Shown: positions 1 to 11,002 of the stretch, one piece after another
Layout: the number at the start of each line of letters is the position of its first letter
Position numbering within the stretch: the stretch's first letter is position 1
Assembly (NCBI GenBank): GCA_021234155.1
Contig: JAJEKV010000012.1
Span: 8,586,448-8,650,447, forward strand
Direction of reading: 5' to 3'
Source of the DNA: Isoetes taiwanensis
Lineage: Eukaryota; Streptophyta; Lycopodiopsida; Isoetales; Isoetaceae
Length of the DNA stretch: 64,000 nucleotides
Translations under genes and position numbers: made by a program
Notes under the pieces: model-generated
What the model saw: the letters and a program-made list of their open reading frames with translations, nothing else
Databases searched by the model: none
What the model was told of the DNA's origin: nothing

Positions 1-1172
1 ATGGAGAACCTAAGAGATGGGAGATCTAGCTCAGATACCGGTTAGTAGGCTTCGTTAGCTTGAGATTCTAAGTAGGAACTAACCTTTGCTTATTAGATGG
101 ATGATTAGTCTCTCTATTTTATATTCTAAATGAGATTATGATGGATGTATTAGATATGAATTCTCTCTTTCTGTTCCTCTTGTGTTGTATGGGTAAAGGG
201 GGCTAGAGATCTAAAGGCCATCTAGGATTAGATATGCTCCTAGCTAGAACCCCTTAAATCCCATTAGGTGCGGCCTGTGCACAAGAACCCACTTGGCTGT
301 GGATGCTATGTTGTGATTCAGCACCAGACAACGGGTATGATAGGTGAAACAGGGGTGGGGTCTAGCCTAGCTTGGCTACAGGACTCCTATAGTGTGCTAG
401 ACTTATAGTCGGTCACTAAGTGTGGGCCGGGCATGGGTCTGACACTCTTTGGGTCGCATGCAACATGCCTATATGGATGTTCTGGGCTCGAACGGGCGAG
501 GTGAGTCGGCCTTTAGATTTAGGGGAGTAAGTCGGGTACGGATGCGGGGGTCACTGATGTGGCACGTATTCTCTAGCACACCTAGGGATGAGACGCCTCC
601 CTGACCTGCCCATGGGACTGGGGAGATGTAACCTCGAGTAGTCTCATAGGGTGAATCCAGTATGTCTCCGAAAGGCTACAAACACGCAATAGCATGTTTC
701 AGCTATCTGCAAAGTGTGCATTGAAGGGGAGGATGGAGTGGACTGCCCTAGCCATTGTTCTATGTCAATCAACGCCATGTTATATCTCTGTCTACTGTCA
801 TCTTGAGGCCTTGAACGTCAGTCAACCCCCTAGAGTCTGAGCCCAAGTAGAGCCCTTATTGGTGGTATATTGCTTATGTTATCGTGTTCTTATATTGCGA
901 TTTAGATGATGATAGATGGGCCACCCTTCGTGGTGGTATATTATTTTGAGCATGATTGTTGTGTGCTAACATGTATGTATGCTTCTGCTGTATAGGACTC
1001 CCATAGAGGACGTGGGACGAACGGCACCTCTGTGTTCCTCACACGGACACTTGGTCATCCCAAGTAGTCCGAGTTAGACGGAGGGCCTTTCCATGGTGAT
1101 GTAGTTGCCACGGGAGGGGAATTCCCCGTATTTGAATGATGGGAGTATCGTATAGGTCCTGGGAGCATCACA
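1..1172 (+). mobile_element. LTR (3' part) of a Ty3/gypsy-type retrotransposon
   Basis: This stretch aligns along almost its whole length with 61350-62319 at roughly 80 percent identity by eye, for example around 650-960 versus 61960-62310. That second copy follows an integrase and a polypurine tract, so both are LTRs of one family. The LTR ends in CA at 1171-1172, just before a primer-binding site. Its 5' start lies left of the window. The divergence from the other copy means the two are probably separate insertions rather than the two ends of one element. Confidence 0.8.
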
Positions 1173-1173
1173 G

Positions 1174-1186
1174 TGGTATCAAAGCC
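1174..1186 (+). other. Primer-binding site, tRNA-iMet type
   Basis: TGGTATCAAAGCC matches the usual plant retrotransposon primer site TGGTATCAGAGCC with one change. It lies one base after the LTR's terminal CA. This fixes the right edge of the LTR and shows the element reads to the right. Confidence 0.8.
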
Positions 1187-1677
1187 ATGATTTTGGTGGA
1201 CCAAATCATAGCACTGACCATATTCTAACTCGTTAGTTCGATAGATAGTAGGGGACTTTAATCTAGGATAAACTACCTCAACTTCATATGTAGCATGTGT
1301 TGGCCTAATTATGGAAGAAATAAGCGAGCTAGAGATTAACGTGTGAGTTTTTAGAATAGAGTTATGCTATGTTGGGAGAACGAGGTCTCTTATTTCCATG
1401 GGCCATAATGTTTTCTAGGTAACTCGAATGGAGGCGATTCTTGCACCAACGCGTCCTGGACAATCTAATTGACCAAGGAACATGGGTAGGATGTACCAAA
1501 ACGACATTAAATGGGCTCAGAAGTAAAAGGGGCATGATCGGCAAAACGACGTCTTAGAATTTAAAAAGAAACTCCAAAATTCCCCATCACGCCACGTATT
1601 TTTTTGCGTATAAAAATTTCTGCCGCTTTTAATTCTTAAAGTCGACATCTTACCTTTTTGAAAGGATTTGAGAGTTA
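1187..1677 (+). other. Internal start of the LTR element, decayed
   Basis: This is the leader and the likely start of gag after the primer site. A short gag-like stretch is readable around 1420-1550, but frames are broken and no domain can be named. No intact gene is visible. Confidence 0.4.
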
Positions 1678-1862
1678 TGCCATGTTTTGAGACTTATGGC
1701 ATATTTGAGCTAAGGTGGCATGTTTAAGCCATATGTCCAGCTTGAGCCTAGGTCACGTTTGTGCCTAGGTGGCATGTTTGAGCCTAGGGCATGTTTGACT
1801 ATAGCGGCAATGCTTAAGCCTAAGTGGCATGTTTGGGTCTAGTCTACACGTTTGAGCCCAAG
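1678..1862 (+). repeat. Degenerate minisatellite, unit about 20-25 bp
   Basis: About eight imperfect copies of a unit around GGCATGTTTGAGCCTAAGT follow one another, with spacing and sequence drifting. It lies inside the decayed LTR element and has no coding potential. Confidence 0.75.
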
Positions 1863-2035
1863 TATTTCGTCGTCCGGGCAGTACAGAGGCTTCGAAATGG
1901 TAATTCGACTTCGCCATATCGTCTGGAATGGTGAAATTACCGTAAGGACCAAGTTACGCGATTAGTTTTGCCAAAGAAAGAAACACGAACAACAGGCTTG
2001 GCAGTATTCTGCAGCCACCCCCAAGGCCAATTGTC

Positions 2036-2142
2036 TACAAGTGTGTTGGACATTAGCTACTTTGATGCTTCTTCGAGAAGGGGTGGTCTTTTGCCCATGA
2101 AATTTGGTCCCCAGGGTAATGTCAATGCTATGAGTCCATTGG
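2036..2142 (-). repeat. Arm of a dispersed inverted repeat (partner 3543-3652)
   Basis: Read on minus, this stretch matches plus-strand 3543-3652, with blocks such as CCAATGGACTCA and CACACTTGTAG in the same order and roughly 70-75 percent identity by eye. The arms are 1.4 kb apart. They may be two copies of one old element in opposite orientation rather than true terminal repeats. Confidence 0.6.
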
Positions 2143-2330
2143 AAGATCCAATACACAATTCTGAAGTGGGGGAGTTGCCCGTCCGCCGCTAGGGGCCTTC
2201 ATCAGAGGACTTTTGGGGTGAGCTACTTTCGGGGGTTTTAAGGGTCCTTCTTCTAGAGCAACAACCTCTCTCTACACGATGATACGGTGCAAAGTCCTGG
2301 TCAAATCTGACTAGGATATGGCCTCCAAAA

Positions 2331-2751
2331 TGTAAACCCTATGTGTTGCTAGGTTCTTGAAGGGTTCACATTATGGAGGTCGAGTTTTGGTCGTTTGCAT
2401 ACTTGGGACATATTCGAGAAGTTATAGCTGAAAATGCGAAGTAATAGGTTTATCCTTCTCCCAATGTGGCAATTAGAGTTCATGAGTGCCTTTTGCAGTA
2501 GCAAGATTGTTTGGGATCATTCGGGATGGCTGATAGATCCAAACTCTATTATTTCAGTTGCCATGGCTCTGCATGTACGTTTAGAAATGGTGCACCCAGT
2601 TATCTATGAAAACAACCACCTTTCGGCCTCAGAAACATAAACCCTATGTGTTGCTAGGGTATTGTAGAGTTTACGTTATGGAGGTCAATTTTTGGTCATT
2701 TGCACTTGGGAAATGGTCAAGAAGCTGCATTTGAAAATGCGAAGCAATAGG
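2331..2751 (+). repeat. Direct repeat pair of about 115 bp
   Basis: The copies are 2331-2448 and 2636-2751. Both run from AAACCCTATGTGTTGCTAGG through TTATGGAGGTC to GAAAATGCGAAG and AATAGG. They are about 85 percent identical and 305 bp apart. No function is apparent. Confidence 0.75.
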
Positions 2752-2834
2752 AACTGACGTAGTGGTTCTCCTCCTTCAGCTAAATGTATACGCAGGTTTG
2801 GTACGGATTTTGCAGCATCACCTTCCGATTGGGT

Positions 2835-2880
2835 TCCGTGGACGTTAAAAATTTTTCCTTCCTTCCTTCCTTCCTTATAG
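2835..2880 (+). mobile_element. 3' tail of a LINE or SINE with (TTCC)n end
   Basis: The core TCCGTGGACGTTAAAAA is the same as at 12866-12890 and 19931-19952 (both minus). Here it is followed by a (CCTT)n tract instead of (CTATT)n. Only the end of the element is recognisable. Confidence 0.55.
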
Positions 2881-5808
2881 TATTGCTTCCCCATGTGGAA
2901 GCATACCCAACAATAGGCAACTAAGCTTCATTTAAAATTTGCAAGGAAGTATTAATCACTTTATGGACCTTAAAGCAAAATGAGACAGTTGCACTCAGAT
3001 CTGAATATACTGATCATTTTCAAGTCAAATTTTGAAGGAGAAATCGGAGAAAACTTGTGGTGACATATGCAAGAAATTTGGCTCAATTTGGGTCTGGAAT
3101 GAGTAACAAAATTGGGTTCAAAGTGAACAAAAATTTGGCTAGTGCACTTCCTTGTGACAGAAAAAGATATGCGTTTGGCTGACTTCTGAAATAAATATTA
3201 GGGAAAACTATTAGGAATATGTGGAGAGAAATTTTGCTTAAATTTGGAACTAAGATGATGGAGGAATACGTGCGTAAAGTGGAAGGTTGTAATTCCCAAT
3301 TTCAAAAAAAAACCAGTCAAATTCATATGCTTATAGTATTTTTGAAGGTTGGGATTTTGCAAAGAGGTTAAGTGGTTCTTGAACTAGACAGCTAGAAGTG
3401 CTAGTCCCTAAAAAAGCAAGAGCAAAATAATCTACGAGCTAGGAGAAATTGCAGAATGAACTCAAGTTAAGAAAAAAGTCAATGCGTGTCAAAATGCAAT
3501 GGACTGGTGATTTACCCACCTTGAAACTGCGAATTGGCTCTGCCAATGGACTCAAAATGCCGATATTAACCTAGGAACCAAGTTTCGTAAGCAGAAGACC
3601 AAACCTTGGCCAAGAAGCGCCAAAGGACTTCAACTCAAACACACTTGTAGTCATTGAAGAGAAGTCCAAAAAACCAGCTTGCGCCACAAAAGGCTATGTG
3701 TACATGTCATGAGGTTGTGATGACATATATATGGTACAACATGTTGCATGTCAAGGACGAGTATATGGTTATTGAAGGTGTTCCTGGCAAACCTTCAACC
3801 TCAGTGGTTTAGAACCTCCATGTTGCAAGAAGCTTGCAAAAATATTGCAAAGATGATTTCCCAAAACCAAGAAAAGGCCCTCTCAGCAAAACTTATGCCA
3901 CGCACAAAGAGTCTCAAATTTTGATGCCATTTCAATTCAAACAGGTGCTATAATATGCAAAGAATCTATGACCAAAAGTCTAGCCCCAAAACATGTGCAG
4001 AACCCGTTCAGTGTTGACAATTTGACAGTCTAAATAAAGTCAATGTTCCTGGCAGAATTCAGATTTTTGCAGAATGAGCAAATGAGATATTTTTTCAACC
4101 CTAACACCTAGAGCTATCTCTGACCCGTCTGAAAGAACAGTGCATCAGATTCTCTCGACAAGAAATATGCAAAAATGACCTCAAAAATCAATTTTCAGCT
4201 GACAGATTATCACTTTGCAACAATGACTTAGAACTTAAGATTTTTGAGTTTTTTTATGATGTTTCTTGAATGTTTTTTCTAAAATGAGTCATGGCAGAGG
4301 GGGATAAGAGGAAATAGGTGTGGGTAGGCCTGGAGTAGATAGGCTAGTTTTGTCTATTTTTGCATGCATCTCAAGAAGGCGATTTTGAAGGTCTAAATCT
4401 GGCCAAATTCAATTTTTTCAAAGCTCATTACATTTTGGAAAAAGAAAATTTGGATTATAAGGATTTTTTGTTTTTAAGGCAAGAATGGCTAGGGATGGGT
4501 GATTTGGCAACAAAGGTGATGAGTTGGCAAGCAAAGGGTGACATGGCAAATTTTTTTTTTTAGGATTATATTAATCATAAATCAAAACATACAAGATAAA
4601 GGCTCAGAGCCTATATAGTAGAAAACGAGGAAAAAACCAAACAACAGAACTGTCATCAAGGACATATTACATAATGTTTCCAAAATTAAAGCCAGGGATA
4701 GAAAACACCATCACAGCCACATTCCACCACCAGGGGCTGAGATCTGTTCTTGGGGACTAGAGGCAGCCAAGGGAGGGGAAAAAACAGCAAAAACATGAAG
4801 GGATGATAAATTAAGCAGAAACAACAGGGAGATCAATGAAAGAGTGGGTGGCAGTAAGGGGCATGGAGTAGCAGGGAGCTGCAGCCCAAATAATCTCTGC
4901 CCAAGAAGGGGTGAGCAGAAGCAATTCATTCAGGGGGACCTGAATTTTGTCCAAAATTTATGATGATAATAATACATAGAGCGCAAACATAAAAATTGGT
5001 TCTTAGTAAGTAACCGATTATGGGAACCAATGAATTTATGGAGAATATGAGCATTATACGCCTCCTTAAGAATAAACTTGAGTCGGAAGGTAGCTCTGGC
5101 AGCTTGTCAAGAAGTACCGGATTGGTGAATGGGTACATCATCCGGGAGAGTGGTCCCCCTGAACACCTGCACAACAATGTTCAAGAAGGCTGCAATCCAC
5201 GAAAGAATTCGGGTCAATCAGAGAGTCAAAGCGAACAAAGAAGAAACTAGACTTGAAAGCCCCCCAAAGAAGCCAATCAATATCAACTTTCTCTAATTTT
5301 AATGCCTTGTGAGCTAGAGCACATCTGATGAGCTCGAATTGGAAGTTAAGCTTCATTCAGATGAGATCACATTTCATGTTTGCCAAAGCCACATTATTTC
5401 TATGTTTCCAGACATCCATAAGGCCAATTAGAGGACAGTAGTGTTGACATTAGAATCTTGGAGTTTGAAAATTTGAGAAATTTTGGAAATGGAGTCAGGA
5501 ATCAGTTTAGGACCAAGCTGGGACAGCCATCTCTAGAAACCATGAATACTGGGACAGATGAAAATGTGAAGAACCAATTCATTCTGGGTCTTGTAGAGAG
5601 ATCAGATAGAGCTGTGGACAGACTTAAATTTCCTCTTGATCATATTAGTATTGCTCAGAAGGGCTTTGTGGAGAATAAGCCAAGAAAATACTTTGATCTT
5701 CGGGCAGGAATAAGAATTGCAGCTAGAGGAGAGAGTCTTTTTAAAAATTTTAAGGAAGAGGCCTTGCAGAGAAGCATGCTTCCTATCCTTCTCAGGGAGG
5801 CAAGCATG

Positions 5809-6456
5809 CTAAATTTTGGAAACTTTATAACTTCTTTTGACTTTGAAGAACCAATTAAGGGTGGAGTGACTCTCACCCTTACCATCCTTACCCAAAAATG
5901 GGGAGTAAGTCAGAACCACATGCTTATAGATGGATCTATGAGTGGCACTCCCACCCACTCTTTTTTTAATCTTCGCCCAAGGGATCCACTGTTCATTATC
6001 ATCAATCAGGTCCTTAATATACAAGATATTAGCATAGTGCCATTTCTTATAGCAAGTGGGATGACAAATAGCCATGGCGGTATAAGAAGAGGGGGCCATA
6101 ATAGGAGACAAAAAAAAATAGAAGTATCCCTAACAGAATTGGTTATTTTGTCATGAGTAAACTTCGGAGCTACTTTCTCCCAAGCTTTAAAAGATATTCC
6201 TAAGAAGAGGGGAGGTATTGGGAGCACAGTCAAAATCATAAAAAGCAGAGTCTGGCAATTGGTGGCTTAAAGTAGGGCTACCTAAAGGTTTGCTCTTATT
6301 AAACCAGAATCTGATGGAGTCCATAGCAGGGGATTGAAAGCCCGAGATAGACTTCCAAGCATTCTTGGCTCCTATGATTTGGGCTTGAAGGAAGAGAGAT
6401 TTGCCACCCAGGCCACCAGATTTCCTACTGTAAGCCAACTCATCCCAGGAGGTCAA
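5809..6456 (-). pseudogene. LINE ORF2 C-terminal region
   Basis: On minus, 6456-6187 reads SWDELAYSRKSGGLGGKSLF, the block that follows RT in many plant LINEs. 6111-5809 continues in another frame as a zinc-binding-RT-like segment (WIPWAKIKKRVGG). Frame changes separate the two pieces. This is the same LINE as the RT at 6910-7780. Confidence 0.65.
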
Positions 6457-6909
6457 ATGAGTTCCCTGCTAAATATACTCCCTGATATATTGTTCAATTT
6501 TATTATAAGAAGCCTTATCAACAATCAGAGCAGAAGAGAATTAGACATGGCTACTAGCTAGTGCAGAATTAGCAATCAGGATTCTGCTAGCAAAAGACAA
6601 GGAACCTTTAAGAAAGAGAAGTTTTTTCCGAATCCTATTAATCAAGGGTTGCCAAGCAACTTTGTGGGACATGTGAACTGCAAGAGGAAGTCCCAGCAGA
6701 GTCAAAAAATGGCCATCAGGGACATACTTGATGCCATGAGTGTTAAGCTAAGGATAGGAGCCATCAGTAAGAATGGAGCATTTAGCAAAGTTAACATGAA
6801 TCCCTAAAGCAGCCCCAAATTTGGTGATGCAGTCCATAAAATTAGCAACATTGCTATTGTCTGTCTTGATCATGACAAAGGTGTCATTACCATATTGAAG
6901 GATGGAAAG

Positions 6910-7780
6910 CTATTTGCTGGGATCAGGCATTTGAAGACCCTGAAGAAGCCCCTTATTTTGGTAAGAGACCACCATCTTAGTGAGAATTTCAGCAGCAGTT
7001 ATGAAGAGGTAAGGAGCCAGAGGGAAATCTTGTCTCACACCCCTTTGAATGGGGAAAAAATCACTTGGTGCCTCATTAATAAGGACACAAGAAGTAGCAT
7101 TTTGATTAAGCCCCATAATAAGCTTAATGAGATAGGGGTGAATACCAATGTGAGCTAAGGATCTCTCCAGAAACTTCCAAGAGATACAGTCATAGGCCCT
7201 CTTAAAATCAAGCTTAAGAAGAATGCTATTCTGCTTAGTCAGTCTGTTCCAGTGTAAGGCCTCATTAGCAGCTATATAATTATCAATAATGGACCTATTT
7301 GGTAAAAAAGCAGATTGACAAGCATTCACTCTCTCCTGAAGGTGGACCACAATTAAACCAGCAATAATTTTCGCCACTAATTTGTACATACTAGTGGTCA
7401 AAGAAATAGGTCGCCACTCATTAGTCTTAATTGGAGATTCATTCTTAGGAATTAGAGAAATGACTCCAACATTAAAAGTAGGATACAAAAACTTGGCCTG
7501 CCAAACCCCTTAAACAAATTGGACAATGTCATCCTTCATTATAGGCCAAAATTCCACAAAACATTATGGTTGGAATCCATCAATACCAGGACTCTTCCCA
7601 TGTTTCATCTTCTTTAGAGTTTCAAAAATTTCAGGGAGGTTTGGGACCTTAGTCCAATTATCTTCCATAACTTCATTAGAGGGACCAACCAGATCAAAAG
7701 CTTCTTGAATTCTATCATCATCCACCACTGAATTCTGGAAAAGCTCAGTATAGAACTTATGAAGAGATGAGCTTAGAATT
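6910..7780 (-). pseudogene. LINE reverse transcriptase domain
   Basis: The 192-residue open stretch at 6910-7488 carries the classic non-LTR RT order: EWRPISL, then NACQSAFLPNRSIIDN, then LKLDFKRAYDCISW, and GVRQDFPLAPYLF. The catalytic YxDD block would lie just past 6910, and the plus strand there reads as frame-broken coding. Upstream, 7500-7780 continues the same protein in shifted frames (for example KHGKSPGIDGFQP). It is L1/RTE-like in general organisation; the clade cannot be assigned by eye. The stops and frameshifts make it a dead copy. Confidence 0.85.
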
Positions 7781-7789
7781 CTAATGAGG

Positions 7790-8169
7790 TGTCCATTTTA
7801 CTTTTGCATGAGTTATCTGACTGGCCTTGCATTTTGTTAAACTTAAAGGTTAAATTACGTGGTAGCATGGCATATGTTGGTCAGACAGCCTGGATTCAAA
7901 GTGGTAAGGTTGAAGATAACATACTTTTTGGGACTCCAATAAATAGAATAAAATATGAGAAAGTACTTGAGGTTTGTCAACTACAAAAGGATTTAGAGTT
8001 GTTAGCATATGGGGATCAAACAGAGATTGGAGAAAGGGGTATCAACTTAAGTGGGGGACAGAAGCAAAGACTACAACTTGCACGTGCGTGCAGTCTATCA
8101 GGATGCTGATATTTATCTTCTTGATGACCCTGTGCAGTTGATGTGCAGACTGGTACGCAAATTGTCAAG
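7790..8169 (+). pseudogene. ABCC (MRP)-type transporter fragment, broken
   Basis: This encodes part of the first nucleotide-binding domain of an ABCC transporter, a vacuolar or plasma-membrane ATP-driven exporter of conjugates. Visible in order are the Q-loop ([20 protein letters not shown]), the charged stretch [20 protein letters not shown] with the ABC signature LSGGQ near 8050, and Walker B. A two-base shift after LARA moves Walker B ([10 protein letters not shown]) into another frame, and two codons after DDP are missing. The Walker A loop is absent upstream. The piece ends at a plausible GT donor at 8170. It is a partial exon next to a LINE truncation and a BRCA2 fragment, so it looks like a transduplicated or relic piece, not a working transporter. 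Confidence 0.88.
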
Positions 8170-8359
8170 GTATTTGCTCACCTTGCTGCCATAATGTTTC
8201 TTAAAGTGTCTTGGTTTCCTCCGACCCTTCAACTTGTAATGTTGACAGGAATGTACCGAAGGGCTTCCTCCCATAGAAGTATGCTTGCTATGCCTTTTCA
8301 CAATTAGCTACTTGTGACATGGCAAGAGGAGTGTGCAACATTCTACCCTACCTTTGCAG

Positions 8360-9300
8360 GCATTCCACATGACGACCATGAGGTTGCATTTAAATGGAAC
8401 ATATAGGGCACACTGGGCCGATCCTTTGGTTTTTGTAAGTCTTACTTTTCTGCCCCGATTATCTCTCCTGGATAGATGGGCATTTATATGTATCTTATAC
8501 TTCAGGCAGAAAAGGATCTATTCCCTTGGCTTTCAAGTGCATCAAACCTGAAGGGGGCTTAGTTCCATCAACTTATGTTGTTGTTAAACGCATATATCCA
8601 GTCCTTTATAAAGAGAGGTACATTATCCCAGTGTAGGATAGGTATTTTCTTTTATGATCACATAGTTCATATTATGATGTGCGCAGGCTTGCAGAGGAAA
8701 ACAGTAATACATATTCTGCTAGAGCAGAGGAAATTGCACAACGTCATTTTCAGGATAGGTTGGTACATTGGTCCGTTACAAGCAGTTCTTGCAGTATGAT
8801 TGCTGCAATCTATGCGTCCACCCTGTTATTAATCAATTAATGCATGATTATATGCAACTAGGCAACAACGTGTCGTAGAAGAAACTATGCTAAAGTTAGA
8901 GGAAACTTTGACAAATCTTTCTGAAGAATGTGATGAAACGAGCGAAGGAGCCAAGCTTTTCCACATGCTAGAAATTGCTGCAGACCTCGAACTCGCGATG
9001 GCAGACATGACATCTGAACAGCATGCTGCGTTGATAGCTTATCAAGGGAAATTGAAGGTAGTTCGTCTGGATGCTTGTAGTTAGTGGCATGTGATAAAAG
9101 ACCTTATTACCTGACATCATATATTTCAGGCAACTAAATAGGCCATGATCGAAACTGAATTGCAAAGAGCCTTAAGGGAGGTACAACTTCTATCAAGAGA
9201 TGTGACATCCTTTACAAGGATTCGTGTTGCTCGGATACAGGCAATATCAAATGGAACTTGGAACTCTAAAACTTCATGCCATTTTACACAATTAAAAGAA
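8360..9300 (+). pseudogene. BRCA2-like DNA-repair gene fragment (OB-fold region)
   Basis: BRCA2 loads RAD51 on single-stranded DNA in homologous recombination. Five exon-like blocks are visible: 8360-8434 (RLHLNGTYRAHWAD), 8506-8617 (IPLAFKCIKPEGGLVPSTYV and RIYPVLYKER), about 8686-8757, 8862-9057 (EGAKLFHMLE and MADMTSEQHAALIAYQGKLK) and from 9130 (LREVQLLSRDVTSFTRIRVA). They match the C-terminal OB-fold part of plant BRCA2 as I know it. AG/GT borders are kept and the junctions 8617/8686 and 8757/8862 are in phase. The first junction is out of phase, and TAG at 9139-9141 interrupts the last block, replacing a likely CAG. No BRC repeats lie upstream; an ABCC fragment does. I call it a pseudogene fragment; a live gene with sequencing errors is less likely. 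Confidence 0.85.
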
Positions 9301-9599
9301 GGGCTCATTGTCCTTTGGGGGCAAGCATTGCACAAGTAGGTGCATGAAGGTTTTGAGTTTTGTTTTTTATTTGGGCAATATTTGACTGTATTGAGCCAGA
9401 GCAATCTTTATTGAGTGGAGCACATGAAACAGGTTGACATCGTCAATCTATAATTGAACTGAAGGTCAGCGGAATTCATATTCTTGCAAAATTATTAGCC
9501 TTTTTTAACGAACGAATATTGCTTGCAAGATTTAGCCGAACAAAGATATTTTATTAGGTTGATATCAAAAGCATTCATAGAGTTTGGCACAATCGAGTA

Positions 9600-9767
9600 T
9601 ATTCTCACATTCTTTTAGTCATCCAATCGGTAAAATATAGTTATCTTATTCAGACCTCTCCTTTTTTTGCTTGTTCTTCGATGTATACTCACATTCTTTT
9701 AGTCATCCAATCGGTAAAATACAGTTACCTTATTCAGCCCTCTCCTTTTTTTGCTTGTTCTTCGATA
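9600..9767 (+). repeat. Tandem duplication, unit about 84 bp
   Basis: 9600-9683 and 9684-9767 are almost identical, both containing TTTTAGTCATCCAATCGGTA and a T-rich stretch before TTGCTTGTTCTTCGAT. They differ at only a few positions, so the duplication is young relative to its surroundings. Confidence 0.85.
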
Positions 9768-10957
9768 TCACATGGACAATCATTTGCAAACTCTGCTTCT
9801 TTGTTAAATATTCCATAAGCCTGTGATGCTTCCATCTGTCGTTTACACTAAAAAATATTAATACCATCAACGAAGAATGTTACAAACACAAAGCTTATCC
9901 TAAAGCCAACAACGGCGAGAGGATAGAAATGCAAGTATGTGAAATGTCTAAAACAAGCAGAGCCTTCCAAATGCTCATCAAACTTTGGAATCTTGTAATA
10001 TCACTCCCCAAACATCTGCATATGTTATAACTTCATCTCTATAACTACTCGAGGCCACATCATTCATGGAGTACAAGAACGTTAGGGGCAACACCCAAGG
10101 CGGAAATGATATTCATAAATCTGCAGTCAATAAACTGCCATATTTTCAAGCGTACACTCATGTCCCTACATTTCTGCTATTAGAACAGCTACCATTAGGC
10201 AATCGGAAAACCTAGTCAAAACCTTAAATATTTGGTTTATTGCACAGTCCCGCAATGACACTACACATATACCTCTCAATCTTTAATCCAAAGTAGACAA
10301 AAATGGTGTGACGCACGTGACTCGTGTTTTGTTACCCTATAGGCGTGCGACTCGGTCTTCTGTTACCCTATAGGAAAAGATTTCTCGCCACACTTCTTCA
10401 CAAGAAAACAGACACTGCTACCACCTCACATGTAGAAGCATCATGCTATACATATTAGTCTGAAATTTTCCAAATTGAGCCAGTTCTAAAGAAAAAAGAA
10501 ACAAGCTCTGAACATCAATGAGGGCAGGAGAAGCCAAGCATGAATCTATTTGCAACTGCTTTTATTTTTCTGATCTTATTGCACTTGACCAATCTCACAA
10601 TAGACTCGGAATGAGAGGTAGAAAGAAAAAAAATAGTCACTCCATTCCACATGCAATTCCTGACTCGAATTTACAAAATTCAACTTTGATGCAGAAAGGC
10701 TCACTTGCTGGGACTCTTGCAATAATGGGCCTTTTGATTTCGCCCTCTTCGTTTGCCAATATGCATAAACATCATGAACGATGAAAGGAGAGGCCAAACC
10801 GACTTTCAGGTCATGTATGTCTTCAATCTGCTGTACTTCTCTTCCTTCATGGGCACACTACATTTCTCCATCTTGCATTATTTCAGTCTCTCTATTCCTA
10901 CATTTCAAGAATTCCACTTGATGTGTTACCAGAACAACTATTTTCAATGCCAAAACT
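9768..10957. other. No gene seen
   Basis: AT-rich sequence with short ORFs only and no recognisable domain or element end. A short repeat (TGTTACCCTATAGG) occurs twice near 10330-10375. Confidence 0.5.
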
Positions 10958-11002
10958 GTTTATAGTAGTCTGGACTGTTTGACAGTCCAGACTACTATAA
11001 AC
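10958..11002. repeat. Perfect palindrome, 21-bp arms, 3-bp loop
   Basis: The left arm (10958-10978) begins GTTTATAGTAGTCTGGACTG. The right arm (10982-11002) is its exact reverse complement, and the loop is TTG. No other feature explains it. It could be a hairpin transposon remnant, or a scar from joining two inverted element ends. Confidence 0.9.

Larger units (their letters stand above)
1863..4550. other. Decayed repeat region without genes
   Basis: No gene can be supported here. Two repeat relationships are visible. A stretch at 2036-2142 recurs inverted at 3543-3652, and 2331-2448 recurs directly at 2636-2751. A (TTCC)n tract at 2858-2877 follows a LINE/SINE 3' tail (TCCGTGGACGTTAAAAA, 2835-2851). 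The remainder is AT-rich sequence full of stops and looks like old transposon debris. Confidence 0.6.
4551..7785 (-). mobile_element. 5'-truncated LINE with poly(A) tail, minus strand
   Basis: The element encodes the 3' half of a non-LTR ORF2: reverse transcriptase, then a C-terminal segment and a 3' untranslated region. It ends in a run of about 12 T on plus (4551-4562), which is the poly(A) tail on minus. The endonuclease is absent, so the copy is 5'-truncated near 7785, where an ABC-transporter fragment begins. Frames are broken by several stops and shifts, so it is inactive. No target-site duplication was found. The 232-codon plus-strand ORF at 5458-6156 is only antisense of this element. 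Confidence 0.85.

Noticed and set aside
5458-6156. 232-codon plus-strand ORF
   Set aside because: It is the antisense of LINE ORF2 coding on minus, and its translation resembles no protein.
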